DNA of 64,000 bases. Origin: an uncultured Litoreibacter sp. (GTDB lineage Bacteria > Pseudomonadota > Alphaproteobacteria > Rhodobacterales > Rhodobacteraceae). The stretch is taken from the NCBI GenBank assembly GCA_947492995.1, contig CANLOU010000002.1, positions 806,001 through 870,000 on the forward strand. Reading direction: 5' to 3'. Below the pieces are notes generated by a model. That model searched no databases, was not told the origin of the DNA, and saw nothing but the letters and a program-made list of their open reading frames with translations. This document shows positions 1 through 7,143 of the stretch, one piece after another. The translations under genes and the position numbers were made by a program. The number at the start of each line of letters is the position of its first letter. Position 1 is the stretch's first letter.

Positions 1-460
1 CGACGATGCGAGATCCGAAATGCCTGCCAGAGTTTGTCGGTTTCACCATTTGCCAGATGCGTTGGAACCCCTCAAGGCGTGTGCCGTCCTCGCTGAGCCG
101 ACCCTTCCCCAGCGCGGTGCCAACCATTCCGTCATGCCGCGCCGCGTAGCTGAGAAAGACCTCCCTTGACTGGGCGAAGTCGCGGGGGATCATCACGTCA
201 AGCAGACCGCCCTGCCCTTCATCGACGACCGCCGGCACGCCTTGCACGTCAATCTTGGAGCCATCGGGGCGCAGATGCACCAGTGTGCCGCTGCGTTCCG
301 TGATAAGAACGCCGCCACCCGGCACATGGCCAATAGCCCATGGTTGGTCCAAATTTGTAGCCATCCGCGTGACCGTCAAATCACCCTGTGAGCTTTCGAA
401 GGCATGGGCTGCAAAAGGTAACGTTACGGCAAGTATGACTGGCAAGGTTTGGCGACGCAT
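1..460 (-). CDS. PQQ-dependent sugar dehydrogenase, N-terminal part (gene runs off the left edge)
   Basis: The first 153 residues of a periplasmic aldose dehydrogenase of the soluble GSDH/YliI type are visible; the rest lies left of the window. The ATG at 460 is followed by a signal peptide (residues 1-20, MRRQTLPVILAVTLPFAAHA). Then come the family hallmarks: LDQPWAIGHVPGGGVLITER, a WAxxxxPdG propeller strand, an EGQGGLLDV block, and near the edge GRHFGSRIV, which carries the His/Gly-rich active-site stretch. These enzymes are six-bladed propellers that oxidise sugars with PQQ and pass electrons to a quinone or cytochrome. No PQQ biosynthesis gene is visible. It is transcribed away from the transporter operon at 649, so 461-648 holds two divergent promoters. 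Confidence 0.85.
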   Translation of the reverse strand, partial: MRRQTLPVILAVTLPFAAHAFESSQGDLTVTRMATNLDQPWAIGHVPGGGVLITERSGTLVHLRPDGSKIDVQGVPAVVDEGQGGLLDVMIPRDFAQSREVFLSYAARHDGMVGTALGKGRLSEDGTRLEGFQRIWQMVKPTNSGRHFGSRIV

Positions 461-648
461 GTATCGGTCCTTTCACGCTGATTGGTTCAAACATAGTGGG
501 AACGCCCCGTCTCGCCAGCACTGTCACCGCGATGTGAACAGTGAATTTCACCAAGAACTGCCTCAAGGTTGGGCTTTTCAAGGTCGCAGGTTCCGCTTAG
601 GGTTTGGCGCACTAAGAACCAAAAATGGTCTAACTGGGAGAGAACACT

Positions 649-1842
649 ATGAAAAAGCTGCTACTTGCGACAACCGCAACGGCGATGATGGCAGGCGGCG
701 CGTTCGCGGACGGTCATGCTGCAGAAATCAAAATCGGCGTTATCCTTGGCTTCACAGGCCCGATTGAATCCATCACCCCGATGATGGCTGACGGCGCCGA
801 GCTGGCGATGAAAGAAGTCACCGACAGCGGCATGCTGTTGGACGGCGCAAAAGTGACCTCGGTCCGTGCGGATTCGACATGCATCGACGCCGCGGCGGCA
901 ACGGCTGCTGCTGAGCGTTTAATCACGTCGGACGGCGTCAAAGGCATCATGGGTGCCGATTGTTCCGGCGTCACTGGCGCGATCTTGGCCAACGTGGCCT
1001 TGGCCAATGGTGTTGTCATGGTCTCGCCTTCCGCCACGTCGCCCGGTCTGTCGACCGCTGAAGATGACGGCCTGTTCTTCCGCACAGCACCATCTGATGC
1101 GCGTCAAGGCGTGGTGATGACCGAAGTGCTGATGGATCAGGGCATCAAATCGGTTGCGCTGACATACACCAACAACGACTATGGCAAGGGTCTTGCTGAC
1201 GCGTTCCAGGCTTCCTTTGAAGCAGCTGGCGGCGAAGTGACCATTAACGCAGCGCATGAAGACGGCAAAGCCGACTATTCGGCTGAAATCGGCGCGCTGG
1301 CTGCGGCTGGCGGCGACCGTCTGGTTGTTGCGGGCTATGTGGACCAAGGCGGTTCCGGCATCGTGCGTGCGGCATTGGACGCAGGTGCGTTTGACACGTT
1401 CCACTTCCCTGACGGCATGATCTCCGCCAAATTGGTAGAGAACTTTGGCTCGGAAATCGACGGCTCGTCCGGCCAGCACCCTGGCACAGACAGCCCCGGT
1501 GCTGCGAAATATGCTGAAATGGCAGGCGACGCGTTTGACGCAACATCGCCTTTCTCGCCGGAAAGCTATGACGCTGCCGCGCTGATTATGCTGGCCATGC
1601 AAGCCGCAGGGTCCATGGAGCCGGGCGACTACAAAGACAAGATCATGGATGTGGCCAATGCACCGGGCACCGAGATCTTCCCGGGCGAGTTGGGCAAAGC
1701 GCTTGAGCTCATCAAAGCGGGTGAAGACGTGGACTATGTCGGCGCCTCGGCTGTTGAGCTGATCGGTGGCGGCGAGTCTGCTGGCAACTACCGTGAAGTG
1801 ACGTACGAAGGCGGCGAAGAGAAAACTGCCAAGTACCGCTAA
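649..1842 (+). CDS. Branched-chain amino acid-type ABC transporter, periplasmic binding protein
   Basis: A 397-residue periplasmic type-1 binding protein (LivK/Leu-Ile-Val family). The signal peptide is residues 1-20, ending AFA. The mature protein opens with the family signature AEIKIGVILGFTGPIES and continues with a typical ADGAELAMKEV helix and DDGLFFRTAPSD. The SD-like GGGAGAG lies about 8 bases before the ATG. A dyad at 589-620 (GGTT..CTTAG / CTAAG..AACC) sits just upstream and may be an operator or leader hairpin. It is the first gene of the operon and is followed by an attenuator-like hairpin, as expected for a binding protein needed in excess over its membrane partners. The ligand cannot be read from sequence; branched-chain amino acids, other amino acids or amides are possible. 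Confidence 0.9.
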   Translation: MKKLLLATTATAMMAGGAFADGHAAEIKIGVILGFTGPIESITPMMADGAELAMKEVTDSGMLLDGAKVTSVRADSTCIDAAAATAAAERLITSDGVKGIMGADCSGVTGAILANVALANGVVMVSPSATSPGLSTAEDDGLFFRTAPSDARQGVVMTEVLMDQGIKSVALTYTNNDYGKGLADAFQASFEAAGGEVTINAAHEDGKADYSAEIGALAAAGGDRLVVAGYVDQGGSGIVRAALDAGAFDTFHFPDGMISAKLVENFGSEIDGSSGQHPGTDSPGAAKYAEMAGDAFDATSPFSPESYDAAALIMLAMQAAGSMEPGDYKDKIMDVANAPGTEIFPGELGKALELIKAGEDVDYVGASAVELIGGGESAGNYREVTYEGGEEKTAKYR

Positions 1843-1862
1843 AATCATCTGATAACGTATTG

Positions 1863-1894
1863 AAACAGCCCGAAGTTCTTGCTTCGGGCTGTTT
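1863..1894 (+). terminator. Intra-operon terminator/attenuator between binding protein and livG
   Basis: Perfect 13-bp stem (1863-1875 with 1882-1894, AAACAGCCCGAAG and complement), 6-base loop, and a short T stretch merged into the right arm. It lies 20 bases after the binding-protein stop and about 20 bases before the livG start. Partial termination here would give more binding protein than transporter subunits. Confidence 0.75.
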
Positions 1895-1913
1895 TGCAAG
1901 GGGACAATGCGAG

Positions 1914-2696
1914 ATGATCGAAGTACACGATCTGCACAAGCATTTCGGCGGGTTTCATGCCGTGGACGGGGCGACGCTCCGTATCGAAACGGGCTCTATC
2001 ACGGGGCTCATCGGGCCAAACGGGGCTGGAAAAACAACACTTTTCAACGCGGTAGCGGGGGTTCTTAAACCAACATCCGGCCGTGTGACGATGGATGGCG
2101 AGGACATTACCGGTCTGCCGCCGCATGAACTGTTCGGCAAAGGTCTGCTGCGCACGTTCCAGATCGCCCACGAGTTCACCACGATGACGCTGCGCGAGAA
2201 TTTGATGATGGTGCCGGGCGGGCAATCGGGCGAGAAATTGTGGAACACTTGGTTTGGCCGCAAACGCATCGCCGACGAAGAACGCGCGCTGGCCGCCAAA
2301 GCCGACGAGGTGCTTGAATTTCTGACGATTGACCACATCAGCGACGAGCGGGCCGGCAACATTTCCGGCGGGCAGAAGAAGCTGTTGGAGCTGGGGCGCA
2401 CCATGATGGTGGACGCCAAGATCGTCTTTCTGGACGAGGTTGGCGCGGGCGTGAACCGCACCCTTCTCAATACGATCGGCGACGCTATCCTAAGGCTGAA
2501 CAAGGAACGTGGCTATACGTTCTGCGTTATCGAACATGACATGGATTTCATTGGCCGCCTTTGCGACCCGGTCATTTGTATGGCCGAAGGCAAGGTGCTG
2601 GCAGAAGGCACGTTGGACGAAATCAAAGCCAACGAGCAGGTGATCGAGGCCTATCTGGGCACCGGCCTGAAGAACAAGGCGAAGGCAGAGGCATGA
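1914..2696 (+). CDS. livG: Branched-chain amino acid-type ABC transporter ATPase, LivG-like
   Basis: A 260-residue cytoplasmic ATPase that couples ATP hydrolysis to transport through LivH/LivM. Walker A GPNGAGKTT is at about 34-42, signature ISGGQ at 150-154, Walker B IVFLDEVGAG at 170-179 with Glu175, and the switch His at 208 (IEHDMDF). The C-terminal YLGTGLKN tail is typical of LivG. I chose the ATG at 1914 (MIEVHDLHKHF) because an 18-codon upstream extension would be translated from the attenuator hairpin. The stop overlaps the next start (ATGA). Confidence 0.92.
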   Translation: MIEVHDLHKHFGGFHAVDGATLRIETGSITGLIGPNGAGKTTLFNAVAGVLKPTSGRVTMDGEDITGLPPHELFGKGLLRTFQIAHEFTTMTLRENLMMVPGGQSGEKLWNTWFGRKRIADEERALAAKADEVLEFLTIDHISDERAGNISGGQKKLLELGRTMMVDAKIVFLDEVGAGVNRTLLNTIGDAILRLNKERGYTFCVIEHDMDFIGRLCDPVICMAEGKVLAEGTLDEIKANEQVIEAYLGTGLKNKAKAEA

Positions 2697-3244
2697 AGGG
2701 CGCGTTATCAGTCGCAGCCTTCATGGCGGCAACCTTGCCCGCATTTGGTCAGGAGACCTGTACAAAAGTGATGCCCAACGTCACATTTTGCACCGATGGC
2801 GAAAACATCGCCAACGGCGCGGCCATGTCGACCGCCTTTCCAAACGCGGTGCATCTGGCCTTGGACACTGATGATTGGAAATACGGCGCGTCAGCCACTG
2901 TCATTCCGGTCAAGCTTAGCGGCGACGCGGCACGCGGCGTTGATGCCGAGGCCTTAACCAATGTGGTTATTCGGAACGCGACGCAAAAGCTTTGGGTCGA
3001 TGCCAAGATCAGCGACGTGCGGTTCCGGGAGGCGACCATGGGGGCATGGCCAGGGGTACAGGCAGAGTTTCGCATTGTCGGCCTGTCGGAAGGTCTCGGG
3101 ACCAATTATGTGGTTGATGCCTATATTACCAACGATAACACGGTTCTTGCCATCCAGTCCTTTTCCGACGCGGACCGCCGCATCACAGAAAAGCTGAGAG
3201 CGTTTCACAAAAAAACCATGGCGAATACGAGGATTGCCCAATGA
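2693..3244 (+). CDS. Unknown periplasmic protein inside the transporter operon
   Basis: 183 residues, starting at the ATG in the ATGA overlap with livG and ending in an ATGA overlap with livF, so it is translationally coupled on both sides. A signal peptide is clear (residues 1-19, ending PAFG), followed by a short mature domain with two cysteines at about 23 and 33 that could form a disulfide. No catalytic motif is recognisable. Because it has two coupled neighbours from one transporter, I infer a periplasmic accessory role, for example capture or processing of the substrate. No family name can be given from sequence alone. Confidence 0.8.
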   Translation: MKGALSVAAFMAATLPAFGQETCTKVMPNVTFCTDGENIANGAAMSTAFPNAVHLALDTDDWKYGASATVIPVKLSGDAARGVDAEALTNVVIRNATQKLWVDAKISDVRFREATMGAWPGVQAEFRIVGLSEGLGTNYVVDAYITNDNTVLAIQSFSDADRRITEKLRAFHKKTMANTRIAQ

Positions 3245-3954
3245 GCGAGCCATTCTTGATCGGTGATACCATGTCCGGGGGCTACGGGTCCGGGCCGGAC
3301 ATCCTGCACGACTGCACAATCGCCGTGAATGAGGGCGAGATCGCCGTAATCGTGGGGCCCAACGGCGCGGGTAAGTCCACGGCGATGAAAGCCGTTTTCG
3401 GGATGCTGGACGTGCGCCAAGGCGCTGTACGGTTGAATGGCGAGGACATCACCAAGCTGACCCCTCAGGCGCGGGTCGCTAAGGGGATGGCTTTCGTGCC
3501 GCAGACCTCCAACATCTTCACCACGATGACAGTGGAAGAGAACCTCGAGATGGGCGCCTTCCTGCGCCGCGACGACATTCAGAAGACCATTGAACAAGTG
3601 TTCGACCTTTTCCCGATCCTGCGCGAAAAGCGCGGACAAGCAGCCGGAGAGCTCTCTGGCGGACAACGCCAGCAGGTCGCGGTGGGACGTGCGTTAATGA
3701 CGCAACCAAAAGTGCTGATGCTGGATGAGCCGACCGCAGGCGTCTCCCCCATCGTGATGGACGAACTGTTCGACCGGATCATCGAAGTGGCGCGGACCGG
3801 CATTTCAATCTTGATGGTTGAACAGAATGCGCGGCAAGCGCTGGAAATTGCGGATAAGGGCTATGTGCTGGTGCAAGGTCGCAACCGCTTCACGGATACC
3901 GGGCAGGCATTGCTGAATGACCCCGAAGTCCGCAAATCGTTTTTGGGTGGATAG
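3241..3954 (+). CDS. livF: Branched-chain amino acid-type ABC transporter ATPase, LivF-like
   Basis: A 237-residue second ATPase of the transporter, pairing with LivG. Walker A GPNGAGKST is at 39-47, signature LSGGQRQ at about 139-145, Walker B LMLDEPTAG at 160-168. The switch position reads VEQN, the normal LivF form in which Gln replaces His. The start is fixed by the ATGA overlap with the preceding periplasmic gene. Confidence 0.93.
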   Translation: MSEPFLIGDTMSGGYGSGPDILHDCTIAVNEGEIAVIVGPNGAGKSTAMKAVFGMLDVRQGAVRLNGEDITKLTPQARVAKGMAFVPQTSNIFTTMTVEENLEMGAFLRRDDIQKTIEQVFDLFPILREKRGQAAGELSGGQRQQVAVGRALMTQPKVLMLDEPTAGVSPIVMDELFDRIIEVARTGISILMVEQNARQALEIADKGYVLVQGRNRFTDTGQALLNDPEVRKSFLGG

Positions 3955-3959
3955 ACGTC

Positions 3960-4970
3960 ATGGATTTCCTCAATGCAATCGTGGCGCTTGCCAATTTTGT
4001 ACTCATCCCCGGCATCGCCTATGGCGCGCAATTGGCGCTTGGCGCGTTGGGGGTCACGCTGATCTACGGCATCTTACGATTTTCCAACTTTGCCCATGGC
4101 GACACGATGGCCATAGGCACGATGTTCGTGATCCTCATCACATGGTGGTTTCAAAGCCTCGGGATCAGCTTCGGGCCGCTGCCGACCGCCCTTTTGGCCC
4201 TGCCGTTCGGCATCGTACTGACGGGGCTGGTGCTGCTGAGCACCGATAAGGTGGTCTACAGTTTCTACCGCAAAACGCGGGTTAAACCGGTGGTGCTGGT
4301 GATGGTGTCGCTGGGCGTGATGTTCATCATGAACGGGCTGACACGCTTCATCATTGGGCCGGGCGACCAGCGCTTTGCCGATGGAGAGAGGTTCATTATT
4401 TCGGCGCGGGACTTCAAGGCAATGACGGGCCTGAAGGAAGGCCTCGCCATCAAGTCAACGCAAGGCATCACCGTTATCACCGCGATCATCGTGGTCGCCG
4501 TTTTGTTCTGGTTTCTCAACAAAACCCGCACCGGCAAATCAATGCGGGCGTTTTCCGATAACGAGGATCTGGCCTTGCTGTCAGGCATCAACCCCGAGCG
4601 GGTCGTGATGTACACGTGGCTGATTGTGGCCGCGCTGGCGACAATTGCAGGCACGCTTTACGGGCTCGACAAATCCTTCAAACCGTTCACCTATTTCCAA
4701 CTACTGTTGCCGATCTTCGCCGCCGCCATTGTGGGCGGCCTTGGCAACCCGTTGGGAGCCATCGCAGGCGGGTTCCTGATCGCGTTCTCGGAAGTGACGG
4801 TGACCTATGCGTGGAAGAAAGTGGCCAATTACGCGCTGCCGGAAAGCATCGCGCCGGACGGGTTGGCGCAGCTTCTGAGCACAGATTACAAGCTGGCGGT
4901 GTCCTTCGTGATCCTCATCATCGTGCTGCTTTTTAAACCCACAGGTTTGTTCAAGGGGCAATCGGTATGA
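3960..4970 (+). CDS. livH: Branched-chain amino acid-type ABC transporter permease, LivH-like
   Basis: A 336-residue inner-membrane permease of the LivH (BPD_transp_2) family. It opens with ALGALGVTLIYGILRFSNFA, the conserved LivH N-terminus, and ends with a hydrophobic helix and the basic tail LLFKPTGLFKG. The loop LLSGINPERV and the PIFAAAIVGGLGNPLGAIAG block are the parts that contact the ATPases. It follows livF by 5 bases and overlaps livM by ATGA, so the two permeases are coupled. Confidence 0.92.
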   Translation: MDFLNAIVALANFVLIPGIAYGAQLALGALGVTLIYGILRFSNFAHGDTMAIGTMFVILITWWFQSLGISFGPLPTALLALPFGIVLTGLVLLSTDKVVYSFYRKTRVKPVVLVMVSLGVMFIMNGLTRFIIGPGDQRFADGERFIISARDFKAMTGLKEGLAIKSTQGITVITAIIVVAVLFWFLNKTRTGKSMRAFSDNEDLALLSGINPERVVMYTWLIVAALATIAGTLYGLDKSFKPFTYFQLLLPIFAAAIVGGLGNPLGAIAGGFLIAFSEVTVTYAWKKVANYALPESIAPDGLAQLLSTDYKLAVSFVILIIVLLFKPTGLFKGQSV

Positions 4971-6271
4971 AGATGCGCGACGTTATCCTGTTTGCAATTG
5001 TTGCGGGCCTCATCATTGGCACAGGCTTCTTTCAGTCTTGGAACTCGGCCCTGCTGATCGTGAATATGGGACTGATTTCGGCCATAATGGCGCTGGGCGT
5101 CAATATCCAGTGGGGCTATGCTGGGCTGTTCAATGTGGGTGTCATGGGGTTCGTGGCCTTGGGTGGTTTGGCCGCCGTTTTGGTTTCGACACCGCCCACA
5201 GGCGAGGCTTGGGCAGCGGGTGGTCTGCGCGTCATTCTTGGGCTGATTTTAGGTGCCGCGACAATGGTCGGTGCCATTCTTATGTGGTCGCGGATGAAGC
5301 CCGGGCGCGCTCGCGGCTTCGCGATGTTTGGGGTGCTGGCGCTGGGCTTTTTTATCTTCCGGTACGTGTTTGACGCCGGCGTTGCGGCCATCGAAGCTGT
5401 GGACCCGGCAGCAACCGGCTACCTTGGAGGTCTGAACCTCCCCATCATGATTTCTTGGCCGGTTGGCGGGCTGCTTGCCGCCGGGGCCGCTTGGATCATT
5501 GGCAAGACTGCGTTGGGGCTGCGGTCCGACTATCTGGCGATTGCGACGCTTGGCATTGCCGAAATTATCATTATCACCCTCAAGAACGAGGACTGGCTGG
5601 CGCGCGGCGTAAAGAACGTCGTTGGGTTGGACCGCCCCTTTGTGGTGCCCAAAGAGATTGATCTGCAAAACAGCCCATCTTTCGTCGAAAGCGCGGCGGG
5701 CTTTGGTATGGATGCGACGATGGCCTCAACGCTTTATGTCAAAGGCATGTACGCGCTTCTGTTCACCGTGGTGCTGCTTATTTTGCTGTGGCTGGCGCAA
5801 ACTGCATGGAATTCGCCATGGGGGCGGATGCTGCGTGCAATCCGTGACAACGAGGTTGCGGCCGAGGCGATGGGCAAAGACGTCACGCGCCGCCATTTGC
5901 AGGTCTTCATTCTGGGCTCTGCCGTTTGCGGCATGGCCGGCGCAATGATGACCACGCTGGATGGCCAATTGACGCCGGGCACTTATCAGCCGTTGCGCTA
6001 TACCTTTCTGATCTGGGTCATGGTCATTGTTGGCGGGTCCGGCAATAATTTTGGAGCCGTCTTGGGCGGCTTCCTCATCTGGTTCTTGTGGGTGCAGGTC
6101 GAACCTATGGGGCTATTCCTGATGAACGTCATCACGGCGGGCATGGCAGATGGGTCCGCGTTGAAGGAACACCTTCTCGACTCGGCGGCGCATATGCGGT
6201 TGCTGACCATGGGGCTGGTGCTGCTTCTGGTCCTGAGGTTCAGCCCAAGGGGCCTCATCCCTGAACGGTGA
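4967..6271 (+). CDS. livM: Branched-chain amino acid-type ABC transporter permease, LivM-like
   Basis: A 434-residue permease, partner of LivH. It contains the LivM hallmarks SDYLAIATLGIAEIIIITL and GRMLRAIRDNEVAAEAMGKD, and ends LRFSPRGLIPER, the usual LivM C-terminus. A gap region between the first membrane segments (about 75-180) is longer than in E. coli LivM, adding hydrophobic stretches. The last codons overlap the next gene's start. Confidence 0.92.
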   Translation: MKMRDVILFAIVAGLIIGTGFFQSWNSALLIVNMGLISAIMALGVNIQWGYAGLFNVGVMGFVALGGLAAVLVSTPPTGEAWAAGGLRVILGLILGAATMVGAILMWSRMKPGRARGFAMFGVLALGFFIFRYVFDAGVAAIEAVDPAATGYLGGLNLPIMISWPVGGLLAAGAAWIIGKTALGLRSDYLAIATLGIAEIIIITLKNEDWLARGVKNVVGLDRPFVVPKEIDLQNSPSFVESAAGFGMDATMASTLYVKGMYALLFTVVLLILLWLAQTAWNSPWGRMLRAIRDNEVAAEAMGKDVTRRHLQVFILGSAVCGMAGAMMTTLDGQLTPGTYQPLRYTFLIWVMVIVGGSGNNFGAVLGGFLIWFLWVQVEPMGLFLMNVITAGMADGSALKEHLLDSAAHMRLLTMGLVLLLVLRFSPRGLIPER

Positions 6272-6738
6272 TGGAATTTTATCCATATGAGTTTGATACT
6301 GAGGTCACGACCCGTGATTTCGGCTCCTATCATTACGTCTGCATCAATCTACCTGCGGAAATTGAGGCAGCGCTGCCGTTCGATGCCTATCCCCGGCTAA
6401 GGGTCAAGGGCGAGATGGCAGGCTATGACTTCGAGGGGGCGTGGCAGCCGCAAAAGGACGGGCCCCGCTGGCTGATGATCCCCAAAGACATTCAAAAAGC
6501 CGCCAGTTTGCGCATTGATGACTCCATACACGTGGCATTCGGGATTGCCGATCAGGACGCCGTGACGGAACCGCCTGAACTACAAGACGCATTGCGCGAA
6601 GCGCCCGAGGCGCGTGACGCATGGGACGCTTGGTCGCCCGGCAAGCGGCGTGGCTATTGCTATGCTGTCGAAAAGGCCAAGGCCCCCGCTACCAAACAAA
6701 AACGGATTGCCGAAATTTTCGATCAGCTTGAAATTTGA
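6271..6738 (+). CDS. DUF1905 / YdeI-OmpD-associated (OmdA) family protein
   Basis: 155 residues from the ATG at 6271 (a GTG one codon earlier overlaps the livM stop). The N-terminal half (about 1-90) is a small beta-rich DUF1905-like domain (LPFDAYPRLRVKGEMAGYDF). The C-terminal part (about 100-155) matches the OmdA pattern: ALREAPEARDAWDAWSPGKR followed by a basic helix with KQKRIAEIFDQL. The family is linked to bacteriocin or peptide protection, but the biochemical role is unknown. Overlap with livM suggests co-transcription; a functional tie to the transporter is unproven. Confidence 0.75.
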   Translation: MEFYPYEFDTEVTTRDFGSYHYVCINLPAEIEAALPFDAYPRLRVKGEMAGYDFEGAWQPQKDGPRWLMIPKDIQKAASLRIDDSIHVAFGIADQDAVTEPPELQDALREAPEARDAWDAWSPGKRRGYCYAVEKAKAPATKQKRIAEIFDQLEI

Positions 6739-6780
6739 TCCAGCCTCTGCGTTGATAGCCGCAATCAAACGGAGGCCTTC

Positions 6781-7143
6781 ATGTCACTGACTGCCATCAT
6801 CCTTGTCGCGCTCATCGCTTTGCTGCACCTCTACATACTGTGGTTCGAGATGTTTGCGTGGACATCGCGCGGCCCCAAAGTCTTCACCAATTTCCCGAAA
6901 GACCTGTTTGAGCCGACCAAGGCGATGGCTGCGAACCAAGGTCTCTATAACGGTTTTCTGGCGGCAGGGCTGATTTGGTCACTGCTGATTGGCAACCCGG
7001 ACTGGAAAGTGCATGTCGCCACCTTCTTCCTGCTTTGTGTGGCCGTGGCGGGCGCATGTGGCGCCGCGACCGCATCGCGCCGCATCTTGTATGTGCAAAC
7101 CGTGCCAGCGGTTGTCGCGCTGCTGGCGCTTTACCTGATCTAG
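6781..7143 (+). CDS. DUF1304 family inner-membrane protein
   Basis: 120 residues, almost entirely four membrane helices. The pattern matches DUF1304: LHLYILWFEMFAWTSRGPKVF, then NQGLYNGFLAAGLIWSL. Function is unknown. A GGAGG ribosome site lies just before the ATG. Its TAG overlaps the stop of the convergent dehydrogenase gene by three bases. Confidence 0.8.
   Translation: MSLTAIILVALIALLHLYILWFEMFAWTSRGPKVFTNFPKDLFEPTKAMAANQGLYNGFLAAGLIWSLLIGNPDWKVHVATFFLLCVAVAGACGAATASRRILYVQTVPAVVALLALYLI

Noticed and set aside
919-1899. 326-codon open frame on the minus strand
   Set aside because: Antisense to the binding-protein gene; no signal peptide or domain.
6752-6768. TTGAT-N7-ATCAA, FNR-like dyad
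   Set aside because: FNR boxes need a spacer of four; here it is seven, and the position is in the leader of DUF1304.
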